Assembly: GCA_003696955.1 (NCBI GenBank)
Contig: RFGU01000173.1
Location: forward strand, 1-40,036
Source: Deltaproteobacteria bacterium
GTDB lineage: Bacteria; Myxococcota_A; Polyangia; Nannocystales; Nannocystaceae
Length of the DNA: 40,036 nucleotides
Reading direction: 5' to 3'
Shown here: positions 7,563 through 16,020 of the stretch, piece by piece
Numbering within the stretch: the stretch's first letter is position 1
Layout: each line of letters starts with the position of its first letter
Translations under genes and position numbers: made by a program
The notes under the pieces: model-generated
What the model was told of the DNA's origin: nothing
Seen by the model: the letters and a program-made list of their open reading frames with translations, nothing else
Database searches by the model: none

Positions 7563-9224
7563 CTATCGGTCGACCGTGCGGTCGGTCCAGCGCACCGTCA
7601 GCGAGAGCAGATGGCGCGTCCCCACGTAGCGTCCGGCGTTCGTGGGGCGCCCACGGCCTTCCAACACCGCGCGGGCTCCCGGTTCGTTCAGGTCGCCGAA
7701 GGATGCCTCGAACGCGGCCCGCGCCGTCGGGTCGAAGGCTGCCTCGCCGGGCGCCACGGTCGACGGCAGGTCGAGGTCGAAGCCATACCCCGGCGTGACG
7801 AGGACGTGGCGGTCGGCTGCGATCACCGGGATCGCAAGGGTAAGGCCCGCGCGCCACCCGTCGGGGTCGGCCGGAGAGCGCGCCGAGGGCCGGGTCGGCG
7901 GGGAGGCCAGATGGAGTCCGCCGCTGACGGCGACCTGGGCCCGCAGCCGGTAGGTGGCGAACACGTCGAGTCCGAAGACGTCCTGGGCCCCGCGATACCG
8001 GACGAACTTGGACGGGACGAACGCGTCGGTGTCGAGGCCCGTGATCCGGATCTCCTGGGCGCCGAGGTCGGGGCAGCGGCTCGGCCGGACGCCGCCGACG
8101 CAGCGGTCGTGCCAGTAGCCCTGCACGTCGAGCTGCCAAAGGCGCGCCCGGCCGAGGACGACCGAGGCGCCGAGGGCGATCTCCTGGGGGAGCCGCTGGC
8201 GCACGAAGGCACGGACCGGCTCGGCGTCGCTGCACGCGGGCAGGTCGGCGAGGGGGGCGTCCTCCCCCGGCGCCTTGGACGGGGCGCAGACCAGGCCGAC
8301 CCCCGAGAGCACCACGTCCCCGCCGCGCCGCAGGGGGAAGCTGCGGTACCGGAGCCCGACGAAGCCACGCCGGTTCGGCAGGCGGATCGACACGCCCGCG
8401 CTCAAGGCCACGTCGAATCCATTCTCCGCATCGCCCGGGGCGATCCAACGGGTCCACCCCTTGAAACCCACGCGTTCGGCGCAGCGTGGATCCTCCCGTC
8501 CGGCGCACGTGGCCGTCTGCTCCGAGGCCGCACCGAGGGAGGTGTCCTCGTCGTAGGCGAAGCGCTCGAAGACCAGGGGCATGTGGGCGCCCACGCCGAG
8601 TTGCACGGATCCGAAGTTCCACGCCAGGGCGGCCGCAAGCTCCTGGTGGTACCGCACCTGACCGCCCGTCGGCGGGCACTTGCGATCCCCTGCCACCAGG
8701 CAGCCACCGTCCGTCGGCGGGGCCAGGTGGTAGCGCAAGGGGGCGCTCGACTGCAGCTGGAACGTACTCCCGAGGTCGTAGATGCCCACGGCGACCGCCA
8801 CCGGGTCGAAGTAGAGCACGCCGGCGGCGAAGAACCCCACCAGGGGGTCCGACGAGGAGGCCTTGGCGCCGAGCTGGTCGGTGGGAGCACCCGTCGCCGC
8901 CTCGATGTCGTAGCGATGTATCCAATGTTGTACTACACCGGTGCGAAACGCCGCCGCAACGCCGCTTGCCCCCAGGGCGGCCAATTGTGCCGGGTTGTGG
9001 TAGAGGCTCGCGAACGAGGGGGTACCCGCGCCCTGGGGCCCCGCACCACCGAGGCGCTCGGCCATGCCGGGGGCGGCGCGCGCCTCGGCCGGGACGAGGG
9101 CCGAAAGGCACGCGCCGACGACGATTGCGCGCCGTGCGGCCCGGACGGTCCGCCCGAGGGGCGCCCGCGCACGCGGGCCAGGTGGGGCCGACGGGCGCGC
9201 CGACCGGGATGCCATGTCGCCCAT
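7563..9224 (-). CDS. FadL/OmpP1-like outer-membrane beta-barrel protein
   Basis: From ATG 9224 the product is 553 residues (ATG 9215 is an equal alternative). A basic N-terminus leads to a signal peptide, RRAIVVGACLSALVPAEARA, cleaved before APG. The mature N-terminus has GAGTPSFASLYHNPAQLAAL, which matches the FadL/OmpP1 family hallmark (an NPA-containing plug region), and is followed by alternating strands ending in aromatic residues, finishing with LLSLTVRWTDRTVDR. The family takes up long-chain fatty acids or other hydrophobic compounds across the outer membrane. Two or three cysteine-bearing loops (for example TATCAGREDPRCAE) are additions typical of surface-exposed insertions. A TATCCT hexamer lies 10 bases upstream of 9224. 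The substrate is unknown, and barrel strand count was not determined. Confidence 0.72.
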   Translation of the reverse strand: MGDMASRSARPSAPPGPRARAPLGRTVRAARRAIVVGACLSALVPAEARAAPGMAERLGGAGPQGAGTPSFASLYHNPAQLAALGASGVAAAFRTGVVQHWIHRYDIEAATGAPTDQLGAKASSSDPLVGFFAAGVLYFDPVAVAVGIYDLGSTFQLQSSAPLRYHLAPPTDGGCLVAGDRKCPPTGGQVRYHQELAAALAWNFGSVQLGVGAHMPLVFERFAYDEDTSLGAASEQTATCAGREDPRCAERVGFKGWTRWIAPGDAENGFDVALSAGVSIRLPNRRGFVGLRYRSFPLRRGGDVVLSGVGLVCAPSKAPGEDAPLADLPACSDAEPVRAFVRQRLPQEIALGASVVLGRARLWQLDVQGYWHDRCVGGVRPSRCPDLGAQEIRITGLDTDAFVPSKFVRYRGAQDVFGLDVFATYRLRAQVAVSGGLHLASPPTRPSARSPADPDGWRAGLTLAIPVIAADRHVLVTPGYGFDLDLPSTVAPGEAAFDPTARAAFEASFGDLNEPGARAVLEGRGRPTNAGRYVGTRHLLSLTVRWTDRTVDR

Positions 9225-9234
9225 GGGCGGGCGC

Positions 9235-9240
9235 AGGATA
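9235..9240 (-). promoter_or_regulatory. Candidate -10 element (TATCCT) for the FadL-like gene
   Basis: Minus-strand TATCCT ends 10 bases before ATG 9224, predicting a leader of only a few bases. It lies in the divergent region between the FadL-like and FHA genes. Inference from hexamer and spacing only. Confidence 0.35.
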
Positions 9241-9319
9241 GCGCGCCCGCGGTCCGACTTCGCCCGACGCGCCGGACCGGGGCTCGCCCGCGGGGGCGGT
9301 CTCCGCACCGACGGCGCGG

Positions 9320-9348
9320 TTGACCGGTTGCGCGGGGCCGCATAGCAT
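9320..9348 (+). promoter_or_regulatory. Candidate sigma-70-type promoter for the FHA gene
   Basis: TTGACC (9320-9325, five of six matches to TTGACA) and TAGCAT (9343-9348, four of six to TATAAT) are separated by exactly 17 bases. The FHA start codon (9364) is 15 bases downstream with GAGG at 9356-9359 as a short ribosome binding site. This is the best two-part promoter match I found in the window. Confidence 0.5.
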
Positions 9349-9363
9349 CCTGCTCGAGGTACC

Positions 9364-9954
9364 GTGAGCCGATCCACCGCGCGACAAGTCCACGTACGAG
9401 ACGACCTGTGGGAGCGGGTCGAGGTCCTCGCCGAAGAGCGCAGCCTGCGTCCCGACGACGTGGTGCAGGCGGCGCTGTTGACCCTCTTCAGCCGCGTCCA
9501 GCCCGAGGCCGGCGTGGACGCGCCCGTCGCCGCGCCGGCGCCCGAGCCGGCCTACCCCCGGGCACCGTCGCGCCCACCCCCTGCGCCCGCCGGGCCGCCG
9601 CCGCCCCGCCGCTCGGCGTCGCTGCCGCGGCCATCGGGGGCGGCGCGCCGTGCCCCGGCGAAGGCCAGACCCCTCTACCTCAACTATGGAGGCCAGTGGT
9701 ACGTGGTGGACCAGGACGAGTTCATCATCGGGCGCGGCTCGAAGTACTCGGATCTGGCGATCAAGGACGCCAACATCTCCCGGCGCCACGCGGCGGTGGT
9801 CCGGCGCGACGGCGAGTACTTCATCATGGACCTCGGCAGCACCAACGGCATCGAGTTCCACGGGGAGCGGGTGGACAACCATCGCATCGAGGAGGGGGCC
9901 GTCTACCACCTGTGCGATCACGAGATCCGCTTCTCGTTCATTCCGCCGGCCTGA
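9364..9954 (+). CDS. FHA-domain protein with a ribbon-helix-helix-like N-terminus
   Basis: GTG 9364 gives 196 residues in three parts. Residues 6-43 (ARQVHVRDDLWERVEVLAEE, then SLRPDDVVQAALLTLF) have the strand-helix-helix pattern and hydrophobic spacing of Arc/CopG-like DNA-binding proteins. Residues 50-100 are a Pro/Ala-rich linker. Residues 105-196 are a complete FHA domain: IIGRGSKYSDL (R124), ISRRHA (S139, H142) and DLGSTNG (N161), the residues that bind phosphothreonine peptides. The protein could therefore connect kinase signalling to DNA or to a dimerised partner. It precedes recG by 22 bases, so read-through into the recG run is likely. The helix-turn assignment of the N-terminus is by eye; DNA binding is not shown. 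Confidence 0.8.
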   Translation: MSRSTARQVHVRDDLWERVEVLAEERSLRPDDVVQAALLTLFSRVQPEAGVDAPVAAPAPEPAYPRAPSRPPPAPAGPPPPRRSASLPRPSGAARRAPAKARPLYLNYGGQWYVVDQDEFIIGRGSKYSDLAIKDANISRRHAAVVRRDGEYFIMDLGSTNGIEFHGERVDNHRIEEGAVYHLCDHEIRFSFIPPA

Positions 9955-9976
9955 TCGCCGGGGCCCCTGGGCCACC

Positions 9977-12352
9977 ATGGGCGATTCGGATCTCGGCCGT
10001 GCGGCCGACCGATTGCGAAGCACCCTGCGCGCGGCGGCGGCAGACGGTTTCGTCGGGGTGACCGCGCCGGGGCTCGCAGCGCGCCTCGAGCAGGAGGTGA
10101 CCGAACTCGCCCGCCGGCTACCCGAGGCCGACCGCGCACCGTGGCGCGACCTCTACCGCAGGCTGGCGCAGTTCGAACGACTCGGGGTCCACGACCGGGC
10201 CGCCTGGGTGGCGGAGGCCATGCGGTGCTCGTGCGCCCTGCCCGTCGCCACCACCCGGCCACGGGCGCGCCGGGACGATCCCCTGCTGCGTCTACCGGGC
10301 GTGGGGCCCAAGGTGGCCGAACGCCTCCGGGCCGCCGGGATCTCGTGCCTTCGGGACCTCGCCCGCCTCGTGCCCCGCGGGTACGACGACTACCGGGGGA
10401 CCGCCGATCCGGGGAGCTTCGTGGAGGGGGCCGAGGTCGGGATCGAGGGGACCGTACGGGCCTTTCGGCAGGGCCGGATCCGGGGCGGGCGGTTCATGGC
10501 GACCTGCGAGGTCGACGTATCGGGCAACGTGGTCCTCTTGCGTTGGTTCCACCCCATGCGGGGACTTTCGGCTCGGCTCTCGCCCGGCACCCGCGTGCGC
10601 GCCCACGGACGGGTGCGGCGGCACGGTGGGCGCTGGAGCATGGCCCACCCGGTCCTGCGCGCCCCGGGGGAGGCCGGAGGCATCGTGCCCCGATATCCGG
10701 AGGTCCCGGGGGTGGGGCCCGATCGTCTCGCGAAGCTGTGCCGGGCGGCCGTGGACCTGCTCGACGCCGAAGAGGAGGTGTCGAAGGTGCCTGCCTGCGT
10801 CGCCGATCGTGTTGGGCTCGAACCGGCGGCGGACGCGTTGAGGTACCTCCATGCCCCGCCGCCGGACCTGTCCGACGAGGCCCTTTCCGCCCTGCGGGCG
10901 GGGCGATCCCCCGCCCACCGCAGTCTCCTCTTCGAGGACCTCTTCGTCGTGCAGCTCGCCCTGGCCCGCCGGCGCGCGCGGGTCCTCCGGCGGGGGGCGG
11001 CGGTGGTGGCCTGCACGGACGGGCCGGATCTCGAGATGGTCCGGGCGGCCGTGCCCTTCGAACCCACCGGCGCCCAGGTCCGGGTGCTCCACGAGATCGC
11101 GGCCGACCTCGCATCGGGGCGGCCGATGATGCGCCTTTTGCAAGGCGACGTGGGGGCGGGCAAGACCTTCGTGGCCTTCGCCGCCGCGGCGTGGGTGGCG
11201 GCCGCCGGGGCGCAGACCGCCATCATGGCGCCGACGGAGCTGTTGGCCCGACAACATGCCCGCACGTTGCGACCGTGGTGCGAGCGGGCGGGGCTGCGCC
11301 TTGCGACCGTCACCGGGCGCATGGGCCGGGCCGAGCGTGCGAGCGTGCTCGCGCTGGTGGCCTCGGGGCGGATCGACGTGGTGGTGGGAACCCATGCGCT
11401 CTTGACCGAGTCGGTGGTCTTTCGGGAACTCGGTCTCGCCGTCGTGGACGAGCAACATCGGTTCGGGGTGGAGCAGCGGGCCCGGCTGCGCGAAAAGGGG
11501 GCCGCGGCCCACCTGCTCGTGATGACGGCAACGCCGATCCCGCGGACGGTGGCCCTTGCGGTCTACGGCGAACTGGATCTTTCGGTCCTCGACGAGTTGC
11601 CGCCCGGGCGCACGCCGACGCGCACGCGGACGTTCGCCGGGGCCCGGGGGCTTGCAGCCGCGCGCAAGGCATTGTGCGAGGCCGTCCGGGCCGGCGGCCG
11701 GGCGTTCGTGGTCTGCCCCCTGGTGGAGGCGAGCGACGCCGTGGCGGCGACCAACGTCGAGGATGCCGCGGCGGCCTATGCGGCGTTCGTCGGCGAGGCA
11801 CGCGTCGGACGGATCCACGGCCGCATGGCGCCCGACGAGCGCGAGCGGGTGATGGCCGACTTTCGCGACGGGCGCATCGACGTCCTCGTGGCGACCACCG
11901 TGGTCGAGGTGGGCGTGGACGTGCCCGAGGCCACGGTGATGCTCGTCGAGCACGCCGAGCGCTTCGGCCTGGCCCAGCTCCACCAGCTGCGGGGAAGGGT
12001 GGGGCGCGGCGAGCGACCGGGGCTGTGCTTGCTGCATACCGACGCCCCGGTCGGCAGCGACGCCGCGCGGCGCCTTTCGGTCCTCGCCCGCACGAACGAC
12101 GGCTTCGAGGTCGCGGAGGCGGACCTCGAGCTGCGGGGGCCGGGGGAGGTCTTCGGGCGCCGCCAGGCCGGGGCGGCCGGGACCTTCGGTGGCCTGCTCG
12201 GGGCCCTGTCCCTCTCGCTCGTGGAGGATGCGCGCAGGGAGGCCCGGGCCCTGCTCGAGGCCTCGCCGGACCTTGCCGATCATCCCGCGCTGCGGGCCGA
12301 GGTCGAGCGTTTCGAGGCCCTCGGCGCGGCGCGGGGAGGGGAGGCGGGATGA
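9977..12352 (+). CDS. recG: ATP-dependent DNA helicase RecG
   Basis: RecG remodels stalled replication forks and branch-migrates Holliday junctions. From ATG 9977 the product is 791 residues, longer than the roughly 690 of E. coli because of an extra N-terminal helical region of about 95 residues, as in some other lineages. The wedge/OB region follows (from LLRLPGVGPKVAERL). The helicase core has Walker A GDVGAGKT (390-397, usually GDVGSGKT), the RecG-specific DEQH box (491-494, in VVDEQHRFGVEQR), MTATPIPRT, and the C-terminal helicase half with VVEVGVDVPEA and QLRGRVGRG. In-frame starts upstream of 9977 would run through the FHA gene in another frame and are rejected. The TGA overlaps the ATG of the BFD-type gene (ATGA). 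Confidence 0.95.
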   Translation: MGDSDLGRAADRLRSTLRAAAADGFVGVTAPGLAARLEQEVTELARRLPEADRAPWRDLYRRLAQFERLGVHDRAAWVAEAMRCSCALPVATTRPRARRDDPLLRLPGVGPKVAERLRAAGISCLRDLARLVPRGYDDYRGTADPGSFVEGAEVGIEGTVRAFRQGRIRGGRFMATCEVDVSGNVVLLRWFHPMRGLSARLSPGTRVRAHGRVRRHGGRWSMAHPVLRAPGEAGGIVPRYPEVPGVGPDRLAKLCRAAVDLLDAEEEVSKVPACVADRVGLEPAADALRYLHAPPPDLSDEALSALRAGRSPAHRSLLFEDLFVVQLALARRRARVLRRGAAVVACTDGPDLEMVRAAVPFEPTGAQVRVLHEIAADLASGRPMMRLLQGDVGAGKTFVAFAAAAWVAAAGAQTAIMAPTELLARQHARTLRPWCERAGLRLATVTGRMGRAERASVLALVASGRIDVVVGTHALLTESVVFRELGLAVVDEQHRFGVEQRARLREKGAAAHLLVMTATPIPRTVALAVYGELDLSVLDELPPGRTPTRTRTFAGARGLAAARKALCEAVRAGGRAFVVCPLVEASDAVAATNVEDAAAAYAAFVGEARVGRIHGRMAPDERERVMADFRDGRIDVLVATTVVEVGVDVPEATVMLVEHAERFGLAQLHQLRGRVGRGERPGLCLLHTDAPVGSDAARRLSVLARTNDGFEVAEADLELRGPGEVFGRRQAGAAGTFGGLLGALSLSLVEDARREARALLEASPDLADHPALRAEVERFEALGAARGGEAG

Positions 12353-12654
12353 GTCGCCGTTCGCAGCGACTGGCCTGCCGGTGTGCCGAGGTGCCGGTAC
12401 GGACGGTGGTGCGGTGGATCCGCCGCGGCGCCGTGACGTGCGACGCCCTCGCCGCGGCGTGCGGTGCCGGGGCCTGGTGCCGGAGCTGCCACGCCACCTT
12501 GCGCGCCCTGGTCCAACGCCACGCGCCGAAGGCTCGGACCACCGGTCAACTCGACCTCTTCGACCGGTTCGACGGCGGCTCGGTGACGGACACGCCCGCG
12601 CACGAAGTCGCCGCCGCGGACGATGGAAAGCCCGCCGGTCACCTGCGAGACTGA
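12349..12654 (+). CDS. BFD-type [2Fe-2S]-binding protein
   Basis: This 101-residue protein carries one BFD-like domain: CRC near the start (ACRCAEVP, C10 and C12) and WCRSC further on (C43, C46), i.e. C-x-C ... C-x2-C, the four ligands used by bacterioferritin-associated ferredoxin and by similar domains in NirB and NasA. Between them lies a helical stretch with [20 protein letters not shown], close to the usual family pattern. The last 40 residues (from [14 protein letters not shown]) are polar and probably disordered. Its ATG overlaps the recG stop and only six bases separate it from lysC, so it is made within that operon. Electron transfer or iron-sulfur sensing is likely; the partner is unknown. 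No bacterioferritin gene is nearby. Confidence 0.78.
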   Translation: MSRRSQRLACRCAEVPVRTVVRWIRRGAVTCDALAAACGAGAWCRSCHATLRALVQRHAPKARTTGQLDLFDRFDGGSVTDTPAHEVAAADDGKPAGHLRD

Positions 12655-12660
12655 CGCCCC

Positions 12661-13941
12661 ATGCTCGTCGTCCAGAAATTCGGCGGAACGTCCGTCGCGG
12701 ACCTCGCTCGGATCCGGGCCTGCGCGGCGCGGAGCCTCCGCCTTGCGCGCGACGGGCACCAAGTGGTCGTGGTGGTCTCCGCCATGGCCGGGGAGACGAA
12801 CCGCCTCATCGGCCTGGCGAACGAACTCGTGGGGTACGACGGCAGCGGCAAGGGCCCGTACGTCTCCCACGCGAAGGCCGGGGACACGGCCCACGAACGG
12901 GAACTCGATCAACTCCTGGCGACGGGGGAACAGGCGAGCGCGGCCCTCTTCGCCATGGCGGTGCAGTCCCAAGGCGGCAGTGCCGTTTCGCTGGTGGGCC
13001 GGCAGATCGGGATGGTCACCGACGGCGCCTTCACCCGTGCCCGAATCCGCGGGATCCGCCGCGAGCGCATCGACGCCGAACTGTCGGCCGGCCGCATCGT
13101 CGTCGCAGCGGGCTTCCAGGGCGTGGACGCCTCCGGCAACGTCACGACCCTCGGGCGGGGCGGCTCGGACACGTCGGCGGTGGCCCTCGCCGCGGCCCTC
13201 GGGGCCGACGTCTGCGAGATCCTGACGGACGTCGACGGGGTCTACACGACGGACCCGCGGCTCGTACCGTCGGCCCGCAAGATCGACCGAATCACCCACG
13301 AGGAGATGATCGAACTGGCGAGCCTCGGCGCCAAGGTGCTGCAGATCCGCAGCGTCGCCTTCGCCCGCCGCTTCGGCGTCCCCGTACACGTACGCTCGAG
13401 TCTGCACGAGCGGGAAGGAACGTGGATCGTGCCCGAATCCCCCGAAATGGAAGCCCCCGTCGTCTCCGGCGTGGCCCTCGACCGCAACGAGGCCAAGGTG
13501 ACCGTCGTCGGCGTCCCCGACGTGCCCGGTACCGTGGCGACGATCTTCGGCGCCCTCGGCGACGCCGGCATCGTGGTGGACATGATCATCCAAAACGCCA
13601 GCCGCGACGGCATCACCGACGTGACGTTCACGGTCCCCGAGGCCGACCTCGAGCGGGCCGCGGGCATCCTCACCGACCTGCGGATCGAAGGGCGCCCCCT
13701 GCAGGTGGTCACCGATCCGAGGATCTGCAAGATCAGCATCGTCGGGCTGGGGATGCGCACCCACGCCGGGGTGGCCTCGCGTGCCTTTCGGGCCCTGGCC
13801 GCCGAGAAGATCAACGTGGAGATGGTCTCCACCTCCGAGATCAAGGTCTCGGTCGTGGTGCACGAGCGTTACGGCGAGCTGGCGCTGCGCGTGCTGCACG
13901 AGGCCTTCGGATTGGGGGAGGCACCGGATGCCAGCGGTTGA
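12661..13941 (+). CDS. lysC: Aspartate kinase
   Basis: Aspartate kinase phosphorylates L-aspartate, the first step to lysine, threonine and methionine (and diaminopimelate for the wall). The 426-residue product starts with [13 protein letters not shown] (K6, GGTS 8-11), contains [14 protein letters not shown], the catalytic-domain segments [20 protein letters not shown] and [13 protein letters not shown], and ends with two ACT domains (about 265-415; [20 protein letters not shown] and [19 protein letters not shown]) that normally bind lysine and/or threonine for feedback control. Length and order match the LysC-alpha type found in many bacteria. It lies 6 bases after the BFD-type gene and its last 14 bases overlap the ComEA-like gene, so all are one unit. 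An internal start producing a separate regulatory subunit, as in Bacillus, is possible but not evident. Confidence 0.95.
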   Translation: MLVVQKFGGTSVADLARIRACAARSLRLARDGHQVVVVVSAMAGETNRLIGLANELVGYDGSGKGPYVSHAKAGDTAHERELDQLLATGEQASAALFAMAVQSQGGSAVSLVGRQIGMVTDGAFTRARIRGIRRERIDAELSAGRIVVAAGFQGVDASGNVTTLGRGGSDTSAVALAAALGADVCEILTDVDGVYTTDPRLVPSARKIDRITHEEMIELASLGAKVLQIRSVAFARRFGVPVHVRSSLHEREGTWIVPESPEMEAPVVSGVALDRNEAKVTVVGVPDVPGTVATIFGALGDAGIVVDMIIQNASRDGITDVTFTVPEADLERAAGILTDLRIEGRPLQVVTDPRICKISIVGLGMRTHAGVASRAFRALAAEKINVEMVSTSEIKVSVVVHERYGELALRVLHEAFGLGEAPDASG

Positions 13942-14350
13942 CGTACTGCGCGCCGGGTTGGCTGCGCTCGCGGTGCTCGGCGCCTTCGCCGTGGGGGTCG
14001 AGCGGGTGGGGGCCACGTCCGCCGGGCAAGCCCGGGGGGCGGTCTTTCGCTGCGAGCATCCCCGGCTCGGCGAGGGCGGACGACTCGTCTGCGGTGGCGG
14101 GACCGAGCCCTCGTCCGACGTCGGGCTTCCCCCCGGGGTCTACGCGACCCTTCGGACCCGCGTCGATCCGAACCGGGCGTCCCTCGCCGAACTCGACAGT
14201 CTCCCCGGGGTCGGGAAGGTCCTCGCAGCGCGGATCGTGGAGGGCCGACCGTATCGTCGCGCCGAGGATCTGCTCCGCGTCCGCGGCATCGGTGCAAGGC
14301 GCCTTGCCGCCATGGCCCCGCGCCTCGTGGTGGGGGACGCGGATCCTTGA
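13928..14350 (+). CDS. ComEA-like helix-hairpin-helix protein, membrane-anchored or exported
   Basis: ATG 13928 (14 bases inside the end of lysC) gives 140 residues. An N-terminal hydrophobic stretch (LRAGLAALAVLGAFAVGVER) acts as a signal or anchor. A region with two cysteines (FRCEHPRLGEGGRLVCGGG) follows, and then a double helix-hairpin-helix: DPNRASLAELDSLPGVGKVL and RAEDLLRVRGIGARRLAAMA. This is the fold of the DNA-receptor ComEA, which binds double-stranded DNA outside the inner membrane during transformation. The domain is common also in proteins with no uptake role. No comEC or comF gene lies in the window, so competence is not implied. The stop is 9 bases from the convergent aminopeptidase P stop and no terminator is visible between them. 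Confidence 0.75.
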   Translation: MPAVDVLRAGLAALAVLGAFAVGVERVGATSAGQARGAVFRCEHPRLGEGGRLVCGGGTEPSSDVGLPPGVYATLRTRVDPNRASLAELDSLPGVGKVLAARIVEGRPYRRAEDLLRVRGIGARRLAAMAPRLVVGDADP

Positions 14351-14359
14351 TGGACGGGG

Positions 14360-15685
14360 TCAGGCGCCGCGCGCGTCGCGGATCCAGGCCTCCACGTCGT
14401 CGGGACGCTTGGGGGCGGCGGCCGTCAACACCTCGCACCCATCCGCCGTGACCCGTACGTCGTCCTCGATGCGGATCCCGATGCCGCGAAAGGCCTCCGG
14501 TACGCTCGCGTCGCCCTCGGCCACGTACAGGCCCGGTTCCACGGTGAGGACGAACTCGGGCTCGAGGGGTCGGGGCGCACCGTCCTCCGTGACGTACGCG
14601 CCCACGTCGTGCACGTCGGCGCCGAGCCAGTGGCTCGTCCGGTGCATGTAGTAGCGGCGGTAGGCGCCGGTTTCGATCACCTCGTCCACGCCGCCGGAAC
14701 ACAGGCCAAGATCCACGAGGCCCTCGGCGAGCACCCGCACGACCTCGGCGTGGATGTCGTCGATCGTCACACCCGGTCGCGTCGCGGCGATGCCCGCCTC
14801 GTTGGCGCGAAGGACGACCTCGTAGAGTTCCCGTGCCGGGCCCTCGAAGGTCCCCGAGATGGGGTAGGTGCGGGTGAGATCGGCCGCCATGCCGTCGTAC
14901 TCGGCGCCGGCGTCGATCAGGAGCAGGGCGCCGGCCTCGAGGGGGCCCGTGTTCTCCACGTAGTGCAGGATCGTGGCGTTGGGGCCGGCGGCCACGATGG
15001 AACCGTAGGCCGGGCCGCTCGCGCCCGCTCGACGAAACGCAGCCTCGAGCTCGGCCTGCACCTCGTACTCGCGGCCCCCGGGGCGCACGGCCGCGAGGGC
15101 CCGGTGGTGGGCCGCCACGGTGACGTCCACGGCCCGGCGCAGCGCAGCGAGGGCCGCCGCGTCCTTGCGAAGACGTTCCTCGCCCATCACCGTGCGTGCG
15201 TCCACGATGCGACTCGGGGCCCGGCGGCCGTTGCGCTCGCCCCGGCGCAGCCGCCCGAGGGACTCGAGGACCTCGGGGAGCAACTCGTCATCGCGTTCGA
15301 GTTCCACGTACACCGCGTCCCGGCCGTCGAGGAGGTCGTCGAGGACCTCCTCGAAGGCCTCGAGGGCGGCGGTGCGCTCGATCCCGGTGCGCGCCCGGGC
15401 TCCTTCGGGGCCGATCCGGCGCCCGTCCCAGGTCTCCACCTCCGGATCCCGCGGCCGGACGAAGAGGGCCTCCCCGCCGGGGAAGCCGCCGAGGACCAAG
15501 ATCCCTTCGGGCTCGGCCAGGCCCGTCAGGTAGTAGAAGTCCGATCCAGGCCGAAAGGGATAGTGGGTATCGCGGCTTCGGACGGGCGGGCGACCGGCGC
15601 TCACCAGGAGGACGCCGTCGGCGAGGCGCTTGCGCACGCGGTCGCGCCGGTGGACGTGGATCTCCGAGGCTCCCGAGGTGGACAC
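14360..15685 (-). CDS. pepP: Xaa-Pro aminopeptidase (aminopeptidase P)
   Basis: The enzyme removes the N-terminal residue from peptides with proline in position 2. GTG 15685 gives 441 residues, the same size as E. coli PepP (441). The N-terminal creatinase-like domain holds the family sequence THYPFRPGSDFYYLTGLAEPEG written here as positions 40-61 (shortened: YPFRPGSDFYYLTG). The C-terminal pita-bread domain has all dinuclear metal ligands: D258 (LIDAGAEY), D269 (MAADLTRTYP), H352 (SHWLGADVHDVG), E383 (TVEPGLYV) and E407 (GIRIEDD). It is therefore expected to be active. TAGCGT occurs six bases before the GTG and no Shine-Dalgarno is seen, so the transcript may be leaderless. It is monocistronic and convergent to the lysC run. 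Confidence 0.92.
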   Translation of the reverse strand: MSTSGASEIHVHRRDRVRKRLADGVLLVSAGRPPVRSRDTHYPFRPGSDFYYLTGLAEPEGILVLGGFPGGEALFVRPRDPEVETWDGRRIGPEGARARTGIERTAALEAFEEVLDDLLDGRDAVYVELERDDELLPEVLESLGRLRRGERNGRRAPSRIVDARTVMGEERLRKDAAALAALRRAVDVTVAAHHRALAAVRPGGREYEVQAELEAAFRRAGASGPAYGSIVAAGPNATILHYVENTGPLEAGALLLIDAGAEYDGMAADLTRTYPISGTFEGPARELYEVVLRANEAGIAATRPGVTIDDIHAEVVRVLAEGLVDLGLCSGGVDEVIETGAYRRYYMHRTSHWLGADVHDVGAYVTEDGAPRPLEPEFVLTVEPGLYVAEGDASVPEAFRGIGIRIEDDVRVTADGCEVLTAAAPKRPDDVEAWIRDARGA

Positions 15686-15691
15686 GCCGCA

Positions 15692-15697
15692 ACGCTA
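15692..15697 (-). promoter_or_regulatory. Candidate -10 element (TAGCGT) six bases before the pepP GTG
   Basis: Minus-strand TAGCGT, six bases, GTG 15685. Same hexamer as in front of the secreted-protein gene at 3169 and same spacing as for hslV and the TPR lipoprotein. Inference. Confidence 0.33.
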
Positions 15698-15797
15698 CCA
15701 GGTTCGGTGTGGACGCGGCCCGAGGCCCGCGGACGGGACAGGGCGTCCCGTTTGCCGTCCTCCATGGCCCGAGATCGCCGGCCGATGGGGAGGAACG

Positions 15798-15941
15798 ATG
15801 TTCCGCGCCGGTCGCCGTCCCCCTCCCACGCGTGCCCTCGATCCGCCCCCGTTGCCGCACCGGCTTCGGTTCACCGTGCCCCTGGCCGGCCCCTTCGGCG
15901 CCCTGCTCGTGGGGGCCATGCTCCTGGCCGGTCTGGACTGA
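15798..15941 (+). CDS. Possible 47-residue single-span membrane protein
   Basis: Between pepP (minus) and the glutamate dehydrogenase gene lie 335 bases. Within them ATG 15798 is preceded by GGGGAGG (15787-15793), the strongest ribosome binding site in this part of the window, 4 bases before the start. The product has a basic, Pro-rich N-terminus (MFRAGRRPPPTRALDPPPLP) and a C-terminal hydrophobic segment (FTVPLAGPFGALLVGAMLLA) ending GLD. Most starts in this neighbourhood lack such a signal, which is why I list it. No family is recognised; it could be a chance frame. Confidence 0.4.
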   Translation: MFRAGRRPPPTRALDPPPLPHRLRFTVPLAGPFGALLVGAMLLAGLD

Positions 15942-16020
15942 TGCCGCGCGCGGCGTGAACGGCTGGTCGCAGGTCCCGAGATCTTGCGCTTCGCAGCCGC
16001 CTGGGCAACGCTTCGGCACC

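Larger units (their letters stand above)
15686..16020. other. Intergenic region between pepP and the glutamate dehydrogenase gene
   Basis: 335 bases with divergent genes on either side. Apart from the pepP -10 candidate and the small membrane-protein frame (15798-15941) I see no hairpin, repeat or clear promoter. The glutamate dehydrogenase promoter must lie here or the gene is read from the small frame. Confidence 0.6.

Noticed and set aside
5889..9323. Open frame of 1,144 codons on the plus strand across the TPR lipoprotein and FadL-like genes
   Set aside because: It is the antisense frame of two well-supported minus-strand genes; composition is Gly/Arg/Ala-rich with no domain. Long antisense frames are expected at this GC content.
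6295..10023. Open frame of 1,242 codons on the minus strand
   Set aside because: Runs through two unrelated genes in a shifted frame, Arg/Pro/Gly-rich without any motif; a GC artefact.
13928..14350. Natural-competence locus based on the ComEA-like protein
   Set aside because: No comEC, comF, pilin or dprA gene in the window; helix-hairpin-helix proteins of this size have many roles.
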